Positions 8,661 to 16,722 of a DNA stretch of 64,000 bases are shown piece by piece (the first letter of the stretch is position 1; each line of letters begins with the position of its first letter). Position numbers and translations under genes: made by a program. The DNA lies in the NCBI GenBank assembly GCA_910578115.1, contig CAJTPO010000025.1, positions 1 to 64,000 of the forward strand, in the 5' to 3' direction. The notes below the pieces were generated by a model. The model searched no databases. It was not told the origin of the DNA and saw nothing but the letters and a program-made list of their open reading frames with translations. The DNA is from an uncultured Lachnospiraceae bacterium. GTDB lineage: Bacteria > Bacillota > Clostridia > Lachnospirales > Lachnospiraceae.

Positions 8661-9811
8661 TACCATTCCCCCATCGCACCATCCTCTTCGAAATAAAGGA
8701 TTGGATTTCTCCACTTTCCGTCATAGGCAGATTCTTTCAGACTCTCTTCATCCACCTCAAATCCAAGCCCGGGTTTCTGCGGAATTTCAATATATCCGTC
8801 TTTCACAACAAAAGGCTCCTTCAGAATTCCCGCTCCCAGATCCCGGCCTTCCGCATGGGTCGGATGCTCCTGCGCCACAAAATTGCCGATGCAGGTATCC
8901 ACCTGCAGACAGGCCGCCAACGCCACAGGACCGAGCGGATTATGCGGAGCCACCGCCATATAATAATTATCTGCCATGGCTGCTGTCTTCAAAGCCTGCA
9001 GAATTCCTCCACAGTGACACAGATCCGGCTGCACCACATTGACTGCCTGTTTCTCGATCAGCTCCCGGAAACCGAATGTAGTAAAAAGTCTTTCCCCGGC
9101 TGCCGTAGGCGTCACCGATGAAGCTGTGATCTTCCTCATCACGTCCACATTCTCCGGAAGTACCGGCTCCTCGATAAACATCAGATGAAATGGTTCCAGC
9201 TCCTTCATCAGCACCGGAGCCATGGCCGGCGAGATCCTGCCGTGGAAATCTACGGCGATATCCACGTCCTTTCCGGCCGTCTCGCGCATTACCGCGATTC
9301 TTTTTACGATGTCTTCCATCTTGGAAAAGGTATCGATAAACCGGATCGGCGGTGCAACCATGGAGGTCTTCAAAGCTGTGAATCCGTCTGCCACACGTTT
9401 CTTTACCCAATACCGGATCTCTTCTTCCTGTGGATCGTCTGCAAAGGGCGTCACATGCGCATACATCCGAATACGGTCTCTACACCTGCCGCCCAGAAGC
9501 TGCCATACCGGTACACCCAGCATCTTCCCCTTAATGTCCCACAGGGCCTGTTCAATTCCGCTGATGGCGCTGCAGATCACAGCCCCGCCTCTGTAGAAAC
9601 CGCCCCGATACATTTTCTGGTAAATATATTCCGTCCGCAGCGGATCTTCACCGATGAGGATCTCGGCAAACGCCTTGACAGCCGCCTCCACAACAAGCGC
9701 CTTACCTTCCAGCGTGGGTTCTCCCCATCCTGCCAGGCCTTCGTCGGTCTCCACCTTCAGAAGCATCCAGCGGGGCTGTATATGATAAATACAGATATTC
9801 GTTATTTTCAT
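8660..9811 (-). CDS. Enolase-superfamily sugar-acid dehydratase, DgoD paralogue
   Basis: Second mandelate-racemase/DgoD-type dehydratase of the operon (383 aa). Metal ligands Asp188, Glu214 and Glu240 and catalytic His190 and His290 are all present, and the full C-terminal W-R-N-P...GEW tail is kept. It differs from the other copy in substrate-facing places: the WIGGDRP loop is replaced by a longer segment with HVTPFADDP, the HCPLGP loop reads HNPLGP, and MFSR reads LFTT. A related but different aldonate or aldarate is therefore likely. The ATG at 9811 (GAGGAG 6 bases before) is preferred to the GTG one codon upstream. It sits directly after the ABC permease genes. Confidence 0.85.
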   Translation of the reverse strand: MKITNICIYHIQPRWMLLKVETDEGLAGWGEPTLEGKALVVEAAVKAFAEILIGEDPLRTEYIYQKMYRGGFYRGGAVICSAISGIEQALWDIKGKMLGVPVWQLLGGRCRDRIRMYAHVTPFADDPQEEEIRYWVKKRVADGFTALKTSMVAPPIRFIDTFSKMEDIVKRIAVMRETAGKDVDIAVDFHGRISPAMAPVLMKELEPFHLMFIEEPVLPENVDVMRKITASSVTPTAAGERLFTTFGFRELIEKQAVNVVQPDLCHCGGILQALKTAAMADNYYMAVAPHNPLGPVALAACLQVDTCIGNFVAQEHPTHAEGRDLGAGILKEPFVVKDGYIEIPQKPGLGFEVDEESLKESAYDGKWRNPILYFEEDGAMGEW

Positions 9812-9833
9812 CACACTCTCCTCGTATTCTTTC

Positions 9834-10661
9834 CTACCCTTTGACTGCCCCGGAGGTCATTCCAGCAATAATCTGTTTCTGCATTGCCAGATAAAAAATC
9901 ACCATGGGGAGCATCACAATACACATGATTGCCAGCATTACCGACCAGTCCAGACTGAATTCACCGATGCACTGATGCAGTTCCAGGAGCAGCGTCAGAT
10001 TCCTGCGCGAACTCAAAAACAGACTGGATAAAGTAAAATCGTTCCATATCCACATCGTCTGAAAAATAACCAGCGTTGCCGTAGCCGGCCGCAGCAGCGG
10101 AAACACTATCTTCCAAAACACCTGCATGGGACGCGCACCGTCGATCAGCGCAGATTCTTCCATGTCGATGGGAATCGAGCGTATAAATCCCTGATACATG
10201 AAGACGGCAAAAGAGACGCCCGACGCATATACAAGGATCAGTCCGCTTTTCGTATTGATCAGATCCACTTTCTTCATCACAGAAAAAATCTGTACGATCA
10301 GCACCTGGGTCGGCACCATATAGCCGATCAGGAAATAAACCGATAAGAAATCCGTGATCCGATTCCGGAATCTGGTGATCGGATAGGCCGCCAACGCTCC
10401 CAGAAACACAATCAGCGCTACGGACACCGCCGTGATCAGACAGGAATTCCAGAAGGATTGAAAGAACTCCATCTGTCGAAACGCTTTCACATAATTATCC
10501 AGAAACAGCTCCTTCGGAAAGCTCCACGGCTCTTTCAGCATTTGACTGTATGGCTTGAAAGAATTCAGGACCATATAGAGCAGAGGACTTAAGAAGAGCA
10601 GGGTAAAGAGCAGAAGCAGCGCCTGAAATACGAATCCATATAACTGCTTTTTTTTCAACAT
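9834..10661 (-). CDS. Sugar ABC transporter permease (MalG/CUT1 type)
   Basis: Inner-membrane permease (275 aa, six hydrophobic segments) of a CUT1-type ABC importer. The cytoplasmic EAA loop reads EESALIDGARPMQVFWKI and would dock an ATPase. Its ATG overlaps the last 7 bases of the preceding permease gene and has GGAGG about 6 bases upstream, so the two are probably co-translated. No ATPase gene is present in the operon; many Firmicute CUT1 importers use a shared MsmK-type ATPase encoded elsewhere. Confidence 0.92.
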   Translation of the reverse strand: MLKKKQLYGFVFQALLLLFTLLFLSPLLYMVLNSFKPYSQMLKEPWSFPKELFLDNYVKAFRQMEFFQSFWNSCLITAVSVALIVFLGALAAYPITRFRNRITDFLSVYFLIGYMVPTQVLIVQIFSVMKKVDLINTKSGLILVYASGVSFAVFMYQGFIRSIPIDMEESALIDGARPMQVFWKIVFPLLRPATATLVIFQTMWIWNDFTLSSLFLSSRRNLTLLLELHQCIGEFSLDWSVMLAIMCIVMLPMVIFYLAMQKQIIAGMTSGAVKG

Positions 10662-11536
10662 ACGTCATCCTCCCTTTTTCTGGAAAAATAAAGCTGTACC
10701 AAAGACACCGCCATGATAACCGCGAAGAACACCACTGCCATGGCCGAGGACCTGCCAACCATTTTTTCTCCAATACCCGTTTTGATAATCAGCTGCGTCA
10801 TGAATGTCGTCTTGTACCCCGGCCCTCCTCCGGTTAAGGAATACGGCAGCGCATAGATCTTCAATCCGTCGATCACAATAAGCATGGTACTGATCGTCAT
10901 AGCCGGCGCCAGCAGCGGAAAGGTAATATAACGGAACAGGTTTTTGCCGGAAGCTCCGTCAATTTTCGCCGCCTCATAATATTCTTCCGGTATCCCCTGC
11001 AGCCGTGCCAGGTATATACAGGCATGCCATCCTGTCAGTCTCCACACATTTGCGAAGATCACAGAAAACATGGGAAGAACGCCTCTTGACAGCCATCGGA
11101 CCGGTTCCAGTCCAAGTCTGCCAATAATAGAGTTGATCACACCGTTTTCCGTAGGGCCGAAAAAAAGTTGAAAAATATAGCCAATAATCAACACGCTCGG
11201 CACCGATGCGAAGAAAAAAGCTGATCTCACAAAATTTCTGCTTCTGAAACCCGCATTAAACACCAGTGAGAGCGGAATTGCCAGCAGCGTAATGACAACG
11301 GCGTTAAAGAAGCAGAAGACAAAAGAATTCTTCAATGCCGACAACATGGATTCCGACTGAAATATTTTTATGTAATTCTTCCATCCGACCATCTCTACCG
11401 TCGGTGAATATCCATCCCAATTTGTAAACGAATAGGCAAAGCTCAACAGGATTGGTATGATCAATAAGATCGTATACAAGATAAAGGCTCCCGTGATAAA
11501 GGGAGCAAATTTTCTGAAAAATCTGGGATTCAGCAT
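10655..11536 (-). CDS. Sugar ABC transporter permease (MalF/CUT1 type)
   Basis: Partner permease (293 aa), with an N-terminal helix, a periplasmic loop containing the NWDGYSP segment, and the EAA loop EEYYEAAKIDGASGKNLF. I place the start at 11536 rather than 11548: GGAGG lies exactly 5 bases before 11536, inside the longer frame. The bases across this ribosome site (11539-11557) are identical to those before an unrelated gene at 21241-21259. It overlaps the next permease gene and lies downstream of the binding-protein gene after a hairpin. Confidence 0.92.
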   Translation of the reverse strand: MLNPRFFRKFAPFITGAFILYTILLIIPILLSFAYSFTNWDGYSPTVEMVGWKNYIKIFQSESMLSALKNSFVFCFFNAVVITLLAIPLSLVFNAGFRSRNFVRSAFFFASVPSVLIIGYIFQLFFGPTENGVINSIIGRLGLEPVRWLSRGVLPMFSVIFANVWRLTGWHACIYLARLQGIPEEYYEAAKIDGASGKNLFRYITFPLLAPAMTISTMLIVIDGLKIYALPYSLTGGGPGYKTTFMTQLIIKTGIGEKMVGRSSAMAVVFFAVIMAVSLVQLYFSRKREDDVC

Positions 11537-11604
11537 TTTTTCCTCCATTCCGAAGCGGCACAGGTTCTCACCGGACTTGTTCGGTTTGTTATATCCAGGA
11601 CGGG

Positions 11605-11646
11605 CAGCATGGCGTCCTCAGCGCTGAGCGTATCGGCGCCATGCTG
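11605..11646. other. Intercistronic hairpin after the binding-protein gene
   Basis: CAGCATGGCG (11605-11614) pairs perfectly with CGCCATGCTG (11637-11646), with a small AGCGCT palindrome in the loop. No T-run follows. Such hairpins commonly protect the upstream mRNA so that the binding protein is made in excess over the permeases; that role is inferred. Confidence 0.6.
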
Positions 11647-11665
11647 TCTGAATGATTTCCTGTTG

Positions 11666-13012
11666 TTATTCATCCTTTAATTCTTTCAATTTGTTCTGCA
11701 TTTCTTCCATGAAAGTATCACAGTCAATATCTCCCAATAACAGCTGCTGGCTGGAAGCGATCAACTGCTGCTGCAGCCCGGTTCCATAAGCGCCCCAGTT
11801 TCCCTGCGGAATATAGACACTGATCTTTCCTTCCGAATACTGCTTTGCAATATCTGAAAGAACAGGATCCACATCTGATTCAATGCCGTCCATGCCGATT
11901 ACATAACCGTTCATATCCTGATACAGCTGAACAATATCGTCTCTCGCTATAAAATTCAGGAAAGCCTCTGCCTCTTTGACATGCTCCGTGCCGGAACTGA
12001 CAGCCATCGCACAATCCACTGCACCATAAGCCACTTTTGTCTCTCTACTCGTGCCGGGCATCGGGAAGAACCCAATCTCAAATTCCGGTTCCAGCATCTG
12101 CACTTCCTTCAAATGGCCTGCATGGCCTGCCAGAAGTCCCGCATTGCCGGTGGCAAATTCACTGAAAAATTCCTGGGAACTGACACTGACAAGATCTTCT
12201 CCCACATATCCGGGCACGATCAGATCATTATACCATTTCTGAATATAAGGTCCCCATCCGTCTGCAAAAGTCTTCGTCCCGTCGATCACCTCCTGATGGT
12301 AATCCGGATCTGTCACCAGATAATCGTTCATAAAGGGACCAAGAAAGCTGTCCCAGAACCATTCTCCTCTCTCGATGATCGGTCTGATCCCGTTATCCTG
12401 CAGCGTCTTACAAACCTGTAGAAACTCATTCCAGTCAGCGGGCGCCTCGATATTCAGCTCGGTAAAGATATCTTTGTTATAGAAGTAACCGCCAACCCAT
12501 GTAGTAGGTGCAAACCCATAATATTTTCCGTTTGACTCATAAGTATTCTTATTGGTATCCACCAGTCTGGATATCGCCTCCGTAGAAGATAGATCCGCAC
12601 AATATCCATTTTCGATCATTTCCGTCTTATTCTCCGCTGCAATATAGAACAGATCCGGAATCTCACCCGTGGAGGTCAGTACCTGCATCTTCTCCAGATA
12701 ATCCGCTACCGGAGCAGCATATTGAAACTCAATCTGAATATCCGGATATTCCACTGCAAAAGCATCCAGGATCGGCTGGAATTTTTCCTGCGGATACCAG
12801 GCAAGAAATGTCAGTGTACATGCCTCCAGTCCTGTCTCTTCGGAGGCCGGTTCTGTCGGCTCAGTGTCTTCACTTTCCTGTTGTACTTCCTCCTGTGTCT
12901 CCTGCGGCTGTACCTCCGGAGTCGGCTCCGCCTGTCCTGCCTGTCCTCCACAGGCTGTCAATGTCACTGCCATCAGGGCTGCCATACATAACGCTGCTGT
13001 TTTCTTTTTCAT
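11666..13012 (-). CDS. Sugar-binding lipoprotein of the aldonate-locus ABC importer
   Basis: Extracellular solute-binding protein of family 1 (448 aa). A lysine-rich signal peptide ends in the lipobox LTAC with the lipidated Cys21, followed by a Glu/Pro/Thr-rich linker (about 25-60) and a two-lobed binding domain with the typical GEIPDLF and YFYNKDIF segments. It is the substrate-capturing part of the importer formed with the two downstream permeases. The ligand is unknown. Since the operon degrades an aldonic acid, the ligand may be that acid or a glycoside of it released by the 636-aa protein encoded just upstream. Confidence 0.93.
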   Translation of the reverse strand: MKKKTAALCMAALMAVTLTACGGQAGQAEPTPEVQPQETQEEVQQESEDTEPTEPASEETGLEACTLTFLAWYPQEKFQPILDAFAVEYPDIQIEFQYAAPVADYLEKMQVLTSTGEIPDLFYIAAENKTEMIENGYCADLSSTEAISRLVDTNKNTYESNGKYYGFAPTTWVGGYFYNKDIFTELNIEAPADWNEFLQVCKTLQDNGIRPIIERGEWFWDSFLGPFMNDYLVTDPDYHQEVIDGTKTFADGWGPYIQKWYNDLIVPGYVGEDLVSVSSQEFFSEFATGNAGLLAGHAGHLKEVQMLEPEFEIGFFPMPGTSRETKVAYGAVDCAMAVSSGTEHVKEAEAFLNFIARDDIVQLYQDMNGYVIGMDGIESDVDPVLSDIAKQYSEGKISVYIPQGNWGAYGTGLQQQLIASSQQLLLGDIDCDTFMEEMQNKLKELKDE

Positions 13013-13039
13013 AACCTACCTTCTTTCTATAGTTTTTGT

Positions 13040-13053
13040 GATAAAGCTTTATC
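13040..13053. promoter_or_regulatory. Perfect 14-bp palindrome before the binding-protein gene
   Basis: GATAAAGCTTTATC lies 27 bases before the lipoprotein start, in the gap after the 636-aa protein gene. It could be a regulator site for an internal promoter or an mRNA hairpin. No -35/-10 pair was convincing. Confidence 0.3.
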
Positions 13054-13114
13054 CTGTAAACTTATTGTATCAGCGCCGCATCTTCCGTAAAATGACAGAT
13101 AAAAGCAATCCTTG

Positions 13115-15025
13115 TCATATCCTGCCCTCTTCCTTGTCTTTTTGTCTTATTCTTGCCAAAAACGATTCTCCGGCTGCCTCTCTTCTCAAAATCTTTAATC
13201 GAAATGCAGTATTCCACGTGACAAGCCACTCGGACACGCCGAAATAATCTCCCCGTTTTGTATGCCATCTGGTCTGCAGAAATCCTTCATCCTGACTGCC
13301 GGCCGGTCTTGTCTGCCCCTTGATCACCAGATTTCCGTCGGAAATGTTCTGCAGGCTGTTAACCCACACAGCCTCTCCACGTTCTCTCCAGATCCCATGT
13401 CCTGTAAGCCGCGCCAGTTCCTTCCACGCTTCGTAAATCTCCAGCCCATAGCAGTCCAGATGATGGTGCTGCACTGACACCGCCGTGCCGCCCCGGGTAC
13501 GATATCCGATCTGTCCCAGAACACTTTCCTGAGGAAATACAACATTATAATGATACTGCCATGATGCCAGATAATAGCTGACTTCTTCTGCCGCTTTCAG
13601 ATAATCTCCCTCCCCGGTTGCATGATATAACGCCAGTGCCGTTCGCAGGAGAGGAATCGCGGATTCCTTATCCACACAGCAGGTATCCAGCGCGCCGGCC
13701 GTCGTATAACCATAAGTCATAAATTCACCAAAGTAACCCGCAAACGCCCGCTCTGCAGCATGCAGAAAATCTTCTCTCCCGCTTTCTTTCCATCCTGCGC
13801 AAAGCGCCTCTGCCAGATAACAGCCCACCGTACCCTCCTCATCACTACAGACACCGTCGTTGTACCAGGCCTTGGCCAGTCTGCCGTCCTTCTTCTGACT
13901 GCCGGCCACAAAATCACAGACTGCAAGAGCAAGCGCACGATAATTTTCCCGCTCTGTTCCCAGTGCTTTCAACAGGTGGTATGCCTCCAGATATTCCACC
14001 ACTACACTGTAAAGATTCACTGCATCATTTCGTTCTTCCCTGTTATCCCTGTTATCGCCATATTGTAATATGCGGTCGAACCGGCAGCGAAACAGACCAT
14101 TCGGAAGCGGTCCTCTGTCAGCCCAACAGTCCAGAACCTCTAACCCCATGGCAAATGCCTCCTCATCTGCCGCAAACACAGATTGATACAGCAAAGATAC
14201 TGCAAGAGAAGCATTCTGTCCCACCCATCCGATCTCCAGATAGTCACGCTTCTGTTCCCATCGGTTCCCGTTCCAGCTCAGCCCCATACAAAATCCCGTA
14301 AACCCCGGCTGCCTGAAGAAAATACTGTTTTTCACGAATCTTATGCCCAACTGCCATACGGTGTCTCTATCCAGACACGGTTTCTGCACTTCAGAGAACA
14401 TATTCCAGGCCGCATCAAGGAAAAAGCCGTAATCATAAGCATCGCAGCGTCCGGACAATACAAGAAAGGCATGCAGCGTAATTTTATCATTCGACAGCCG
14501 GCAGCTTTCCCGATAGGTTTCTTCTTCATAACTGTCTCTGGCACAGTAAACCACAGGTCCCTCCTCTTCCGGAAAATGCAGCGTCATACACAGGCTTCCC
14601 GCCTCCCTGGTCAGTTCCGCACAGACCCCCACAGGATTGTCCACCGCTGCAAATAATCCCACCGCCGCATCTGCATTCTGACCGTACATCCCCGCAGGCA
14701 CACCGCATCTGTGCCCGGCAAAACGCCACGGCTCTCCATCCCGGTACATTCCCCTGGGTTCTTTACCCTCGCCCCAAAAGTTACCCGCATAGTTTATACA
14801 GGGAATCATATAGAAATCCGCCGGCCTGCATAAGAGTATCCCCATCTCTATATTTTCTATAGAATTCCGGCCCTTTTTTATCCATATTGTCCTGTTCCAT
14901 TCCCAGACATGCTCATCCTTTCTGCTCAGAACATCTTCCCACCTGTCACAATCAGGCCTGCGGATCCTGGCAATCATTCTGCCATCCTGTCTGATCTCAT
15001 TTCCTTCCACACAAAAAGTGCCCAT
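13115..15025 (-). CDS. Uncharacterised protein of the aldonate operon, possible (alpha/alpha)-barrel hydrolase
   Basis: I do not recognise a named family for this 636-aa protein. It lacks a signal peptide and membrane segments, so it is cytoplasmic. The first third looks beta-rich (about 1-200, with WEWNRTIWIKKG). From about 260 it is a helical region with repeated aromatic/acidic segments (for example EIGWVGQNASLAVSLLY and a GGTAVSVQHHHLDCYGLEIYEAW segment) of the kind seen in six-hairpin glycosidases and lyases. GGAAGG lies before the ATG at 15025; a GTG eight codons upstream is less likely. It sits between the response-regulator and lipoprotein genes, so it probably processes the imported substrate. 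Catalytic residues cannot be assigned. Confidence 0.6.
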   Translation of the reverse strand: MGTFCVEGNEIRQDGRMIARIRRPDCDRWEDVLSRKDEHVWEWNRTIWIKKGRNSIENIEMGILLCRPADFYMIPCINYAGNFWGEGKEPRGMYRDGEPWRFAGHRCGVPAGMYGQNADAAVGLFAAVDNPVGVCAELTREAGSLCMTLHFPEEEGPVVYCARDSYEEETYRESCRLSNDKITLHAFLVLSGRCDAYDYGFFLDAAWNMFSEVQKPCLDRDTVWQLGIRFVKNSIFFRQPGFTGFCMGLSWNGNRWEQKRDYLEIGWVGQNASLAVSLLYQSVFAADEEAFAMGLEVLDCWADRGPLPNGLFRCRFDRILQYGDNRDNREERNDAVNLYSVVVEYLEAYHLLKALGTERENYRALALAVCDFVAGSQKKDGRLAKAWYNDGVCSDEEGTVGCYLAEALCAGWKESGREDFLHAAERAFAGYFGEFMTYGYTTAGALDTCCVDKESAIPLLRTALALYHATGEGDYLKAAEEVSYYLASWQYHYNVVFPQESVLGQIGYRTRGGTAVSVQHHHLDCYGLEIYEAWKELARLTGHGIWRERGEAVWVNSLQNISDGNLVIKGQTRPAGSQDEGFLQTRWHTKRGDYFGVSEWLVTWNTAFRLKILRREAAGESFLARIRQKDKEEGRI

Positions 15026-15147
15026 TTTCTTCCCTTCCTTTCCAGTCACTTCACAGTACCAGTCAAGTATAGAAAATGTGCACCTCTTATAAAATATCTT
15101 ATAATCTTATTTCTTGCCAAATCATGCACAGCATAATTGCGCCGTGT

Positions 15148-16653
15148 CTATCCTTCCAATCTCATATACATCTTCTTGTAGGCAGACGGAGAAACTCCCA
15201 CCATCTTACTAAAAGCCCGGGAAAAATGATATTCACTGGAATATCCGATCGCCCTGGCAATCGCATAATTTGTGTAATCCGTCCCTACAAGAAGCTCCTT
15301 TGCCTTCGTGATCCTCACCCTCATCACAAAATTCCAGATAGATTCTCCCGTCTCGTTTTTATAGATCTTCGACAGATAGCTTTTGGAAAGATGCAGAAAT
15401 TCTGCCAGCTGCTCTATGGAGAATTCCTCCTGACAGCAGTGGCCTTTCACATACTCCTGTGCCCTGCTGATTACTATACCGGCCCTGCCCTGCTGCATCC
15501 CGTGACTTTCCAGCAGCTGCAGCCCTTCTTCCCAGATCTGTACCGCCTCCGAAAACCGCAGGATGTTCGATATTTTCTGCTCCAGAAGTTCAAACTTCTC
15601 CGCCATATCCTGTCTGGCAATTTCCTTCATCCATCCCAGACAATGCCTTACCTCCCGGATCACCGTCTCCCTTTCCGCTTTCCTTTTCCTGCATTCATCC
15701 CTCCAGTGTGCAAAATAATCCCGACACTTCTGTGGTTCTCCGGCCACAATCCACAGCATGAACTGCTCCCGCGATATCGGCTCAGCCTGCTTTGCACACT
15801 GCTCCCGGAACGCTTCCCCTCTGTCTGAGAAAAAAATCCCCTCCTGGTAAAAGAGTCCATGCAGCGCCTTCTTACTGTCCTGGCAAAGCACTGTCAGCTC
15901 GTTCGTCGCCCTTCCGCTGGCACCACAGAGAACCGTCTTCTCTTCTTTACAGTATTTATTCCGGATTCTGTCCAGACATTCTTCCAGCTTTCCTTCGTCT
16001 CCCGAACAAAGAAATACTGCAAAAAGTCCGTCTCCCACAAACAGTATATAGCTCTCCAGGCCCTGTACCGATCTGATGTCCTGCTCTATGAACACGATTT
16101 CACTTCTGACAATGGTCTGCAGGCTTACAACACACCAGAAACCTTCTCCTGTGATCTCTTCCGGCAGAAAATCCGTTTCATCCCGGTAAAGACGCAGAAG
16201 CTGTTCCTCCAGATATTTTCTCTTTAATTGAGCAAGCGATTCCTGCAGATACTGTATCCTGTCCTGATACCCCTCCCTGGAATCCAGCTCCTTCTGCACT
16301 TCGATCAATGTATTGAGAAGTTCCTCCCTGTTGATCGGTTTCAACAGATACCCGTTCACATTTAATTTCAACGCTCTCTGCGCATATTCAAATTTATCAT
16401 AGGCACTGATGATAATGACCTTCACCGCCGTGTCCTGCATACGGATCCTTGTAATAAATTCAATGCCGGAAATATTTTCCATACAGATATCTGTAATGAT
16501 CACATCCGGACTCTCACGATGAAATACTTTCATTGCCTCCGTTGCATTCTCCGCGGCTCCGACAATGGAAAACCCGTAAAATTCCCAGGGGATCAGCTGC
16601 TTCAAAAGATCCAGCATATATGATTCATCATCCACCAGAAGTACCTTTTTCAT
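15148..16653 (-). CDS. AraC-type response regulator (YesN-like)
   Basis: Two-component response regulator, 501 aa. The receiver domain (1-120) has the acidic pair Asp8-Asp9, phospho-acceptor Asp55 in ITDICM, Ser83 in IISAYDKFEYA and Lys105 in LLKPIN. A middle region of unknown fold follows, and two AraC-type helix-turn-helix motifs close the protein (about 400-500, SIEQLAEFLHLSKSYLSKIYK and the IGYSSEYHFSRAFSKMVG signature). It lies 69 bases after the sensor kinase gene and just before the transport and catabolic genes it most likely activates. Confidence 0.93.
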   Translation of the reverse strand: MKKVLLVDDESYMLDLLKQLIPWEFYGFSIVGAAENATEAMKVFHRESPDVIITDICMENISGIEFITRIRMQDTAVKVIIISAYDKFEYAQRALKLNVNGYLLKPINREELLNTLIEVQKELDSREGYQDRIQYLQESLAQLKRKYLEEQLLRLYRDETDFLPEEITGEGFWCVVSLQTIVRSEIVFIEQDIRSVQGLESYILFVGDGLFAVFLCSGDEGKLEECLDRIRNKYCKEEKTVLCGASGRATNELTVLCQDSKKALHGLFYQEGIFFSDRGEAFREQCAKQAEPISREQFMLWIVAGEPQKCRDYFAHWRDECRKRKAERETVIREVRHCLGWMKEIARQDMAEKFELLEQKISNILRFSEAVQIWEEGLQLLESHGMQQGRAGIVISRAQEYVKGHCCQEEFSIEQLAEFLHLSKSYLSKIYKNETGESIWNFVMRVRITKAKELLVGTDYTNYAIARAIGYSSEYHFSRAFSKMVGVSPSAYKKMYMRLEG

Positions 16654-16722
16654 ATCGATACCCTTTCCTTTCGCTTCATACAGCCTCAGATCCTATGAGG
16701 ATGCCTTCAACCCATACTCATT

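Noticed and set aside
9834..13012. Missing ATPase of the aldonate ABC importer taken as a broken system
   Set aside because: CUT1 importers in Firmicutes commonly share one ATPase encoded elsewhere, so absence here is normal.
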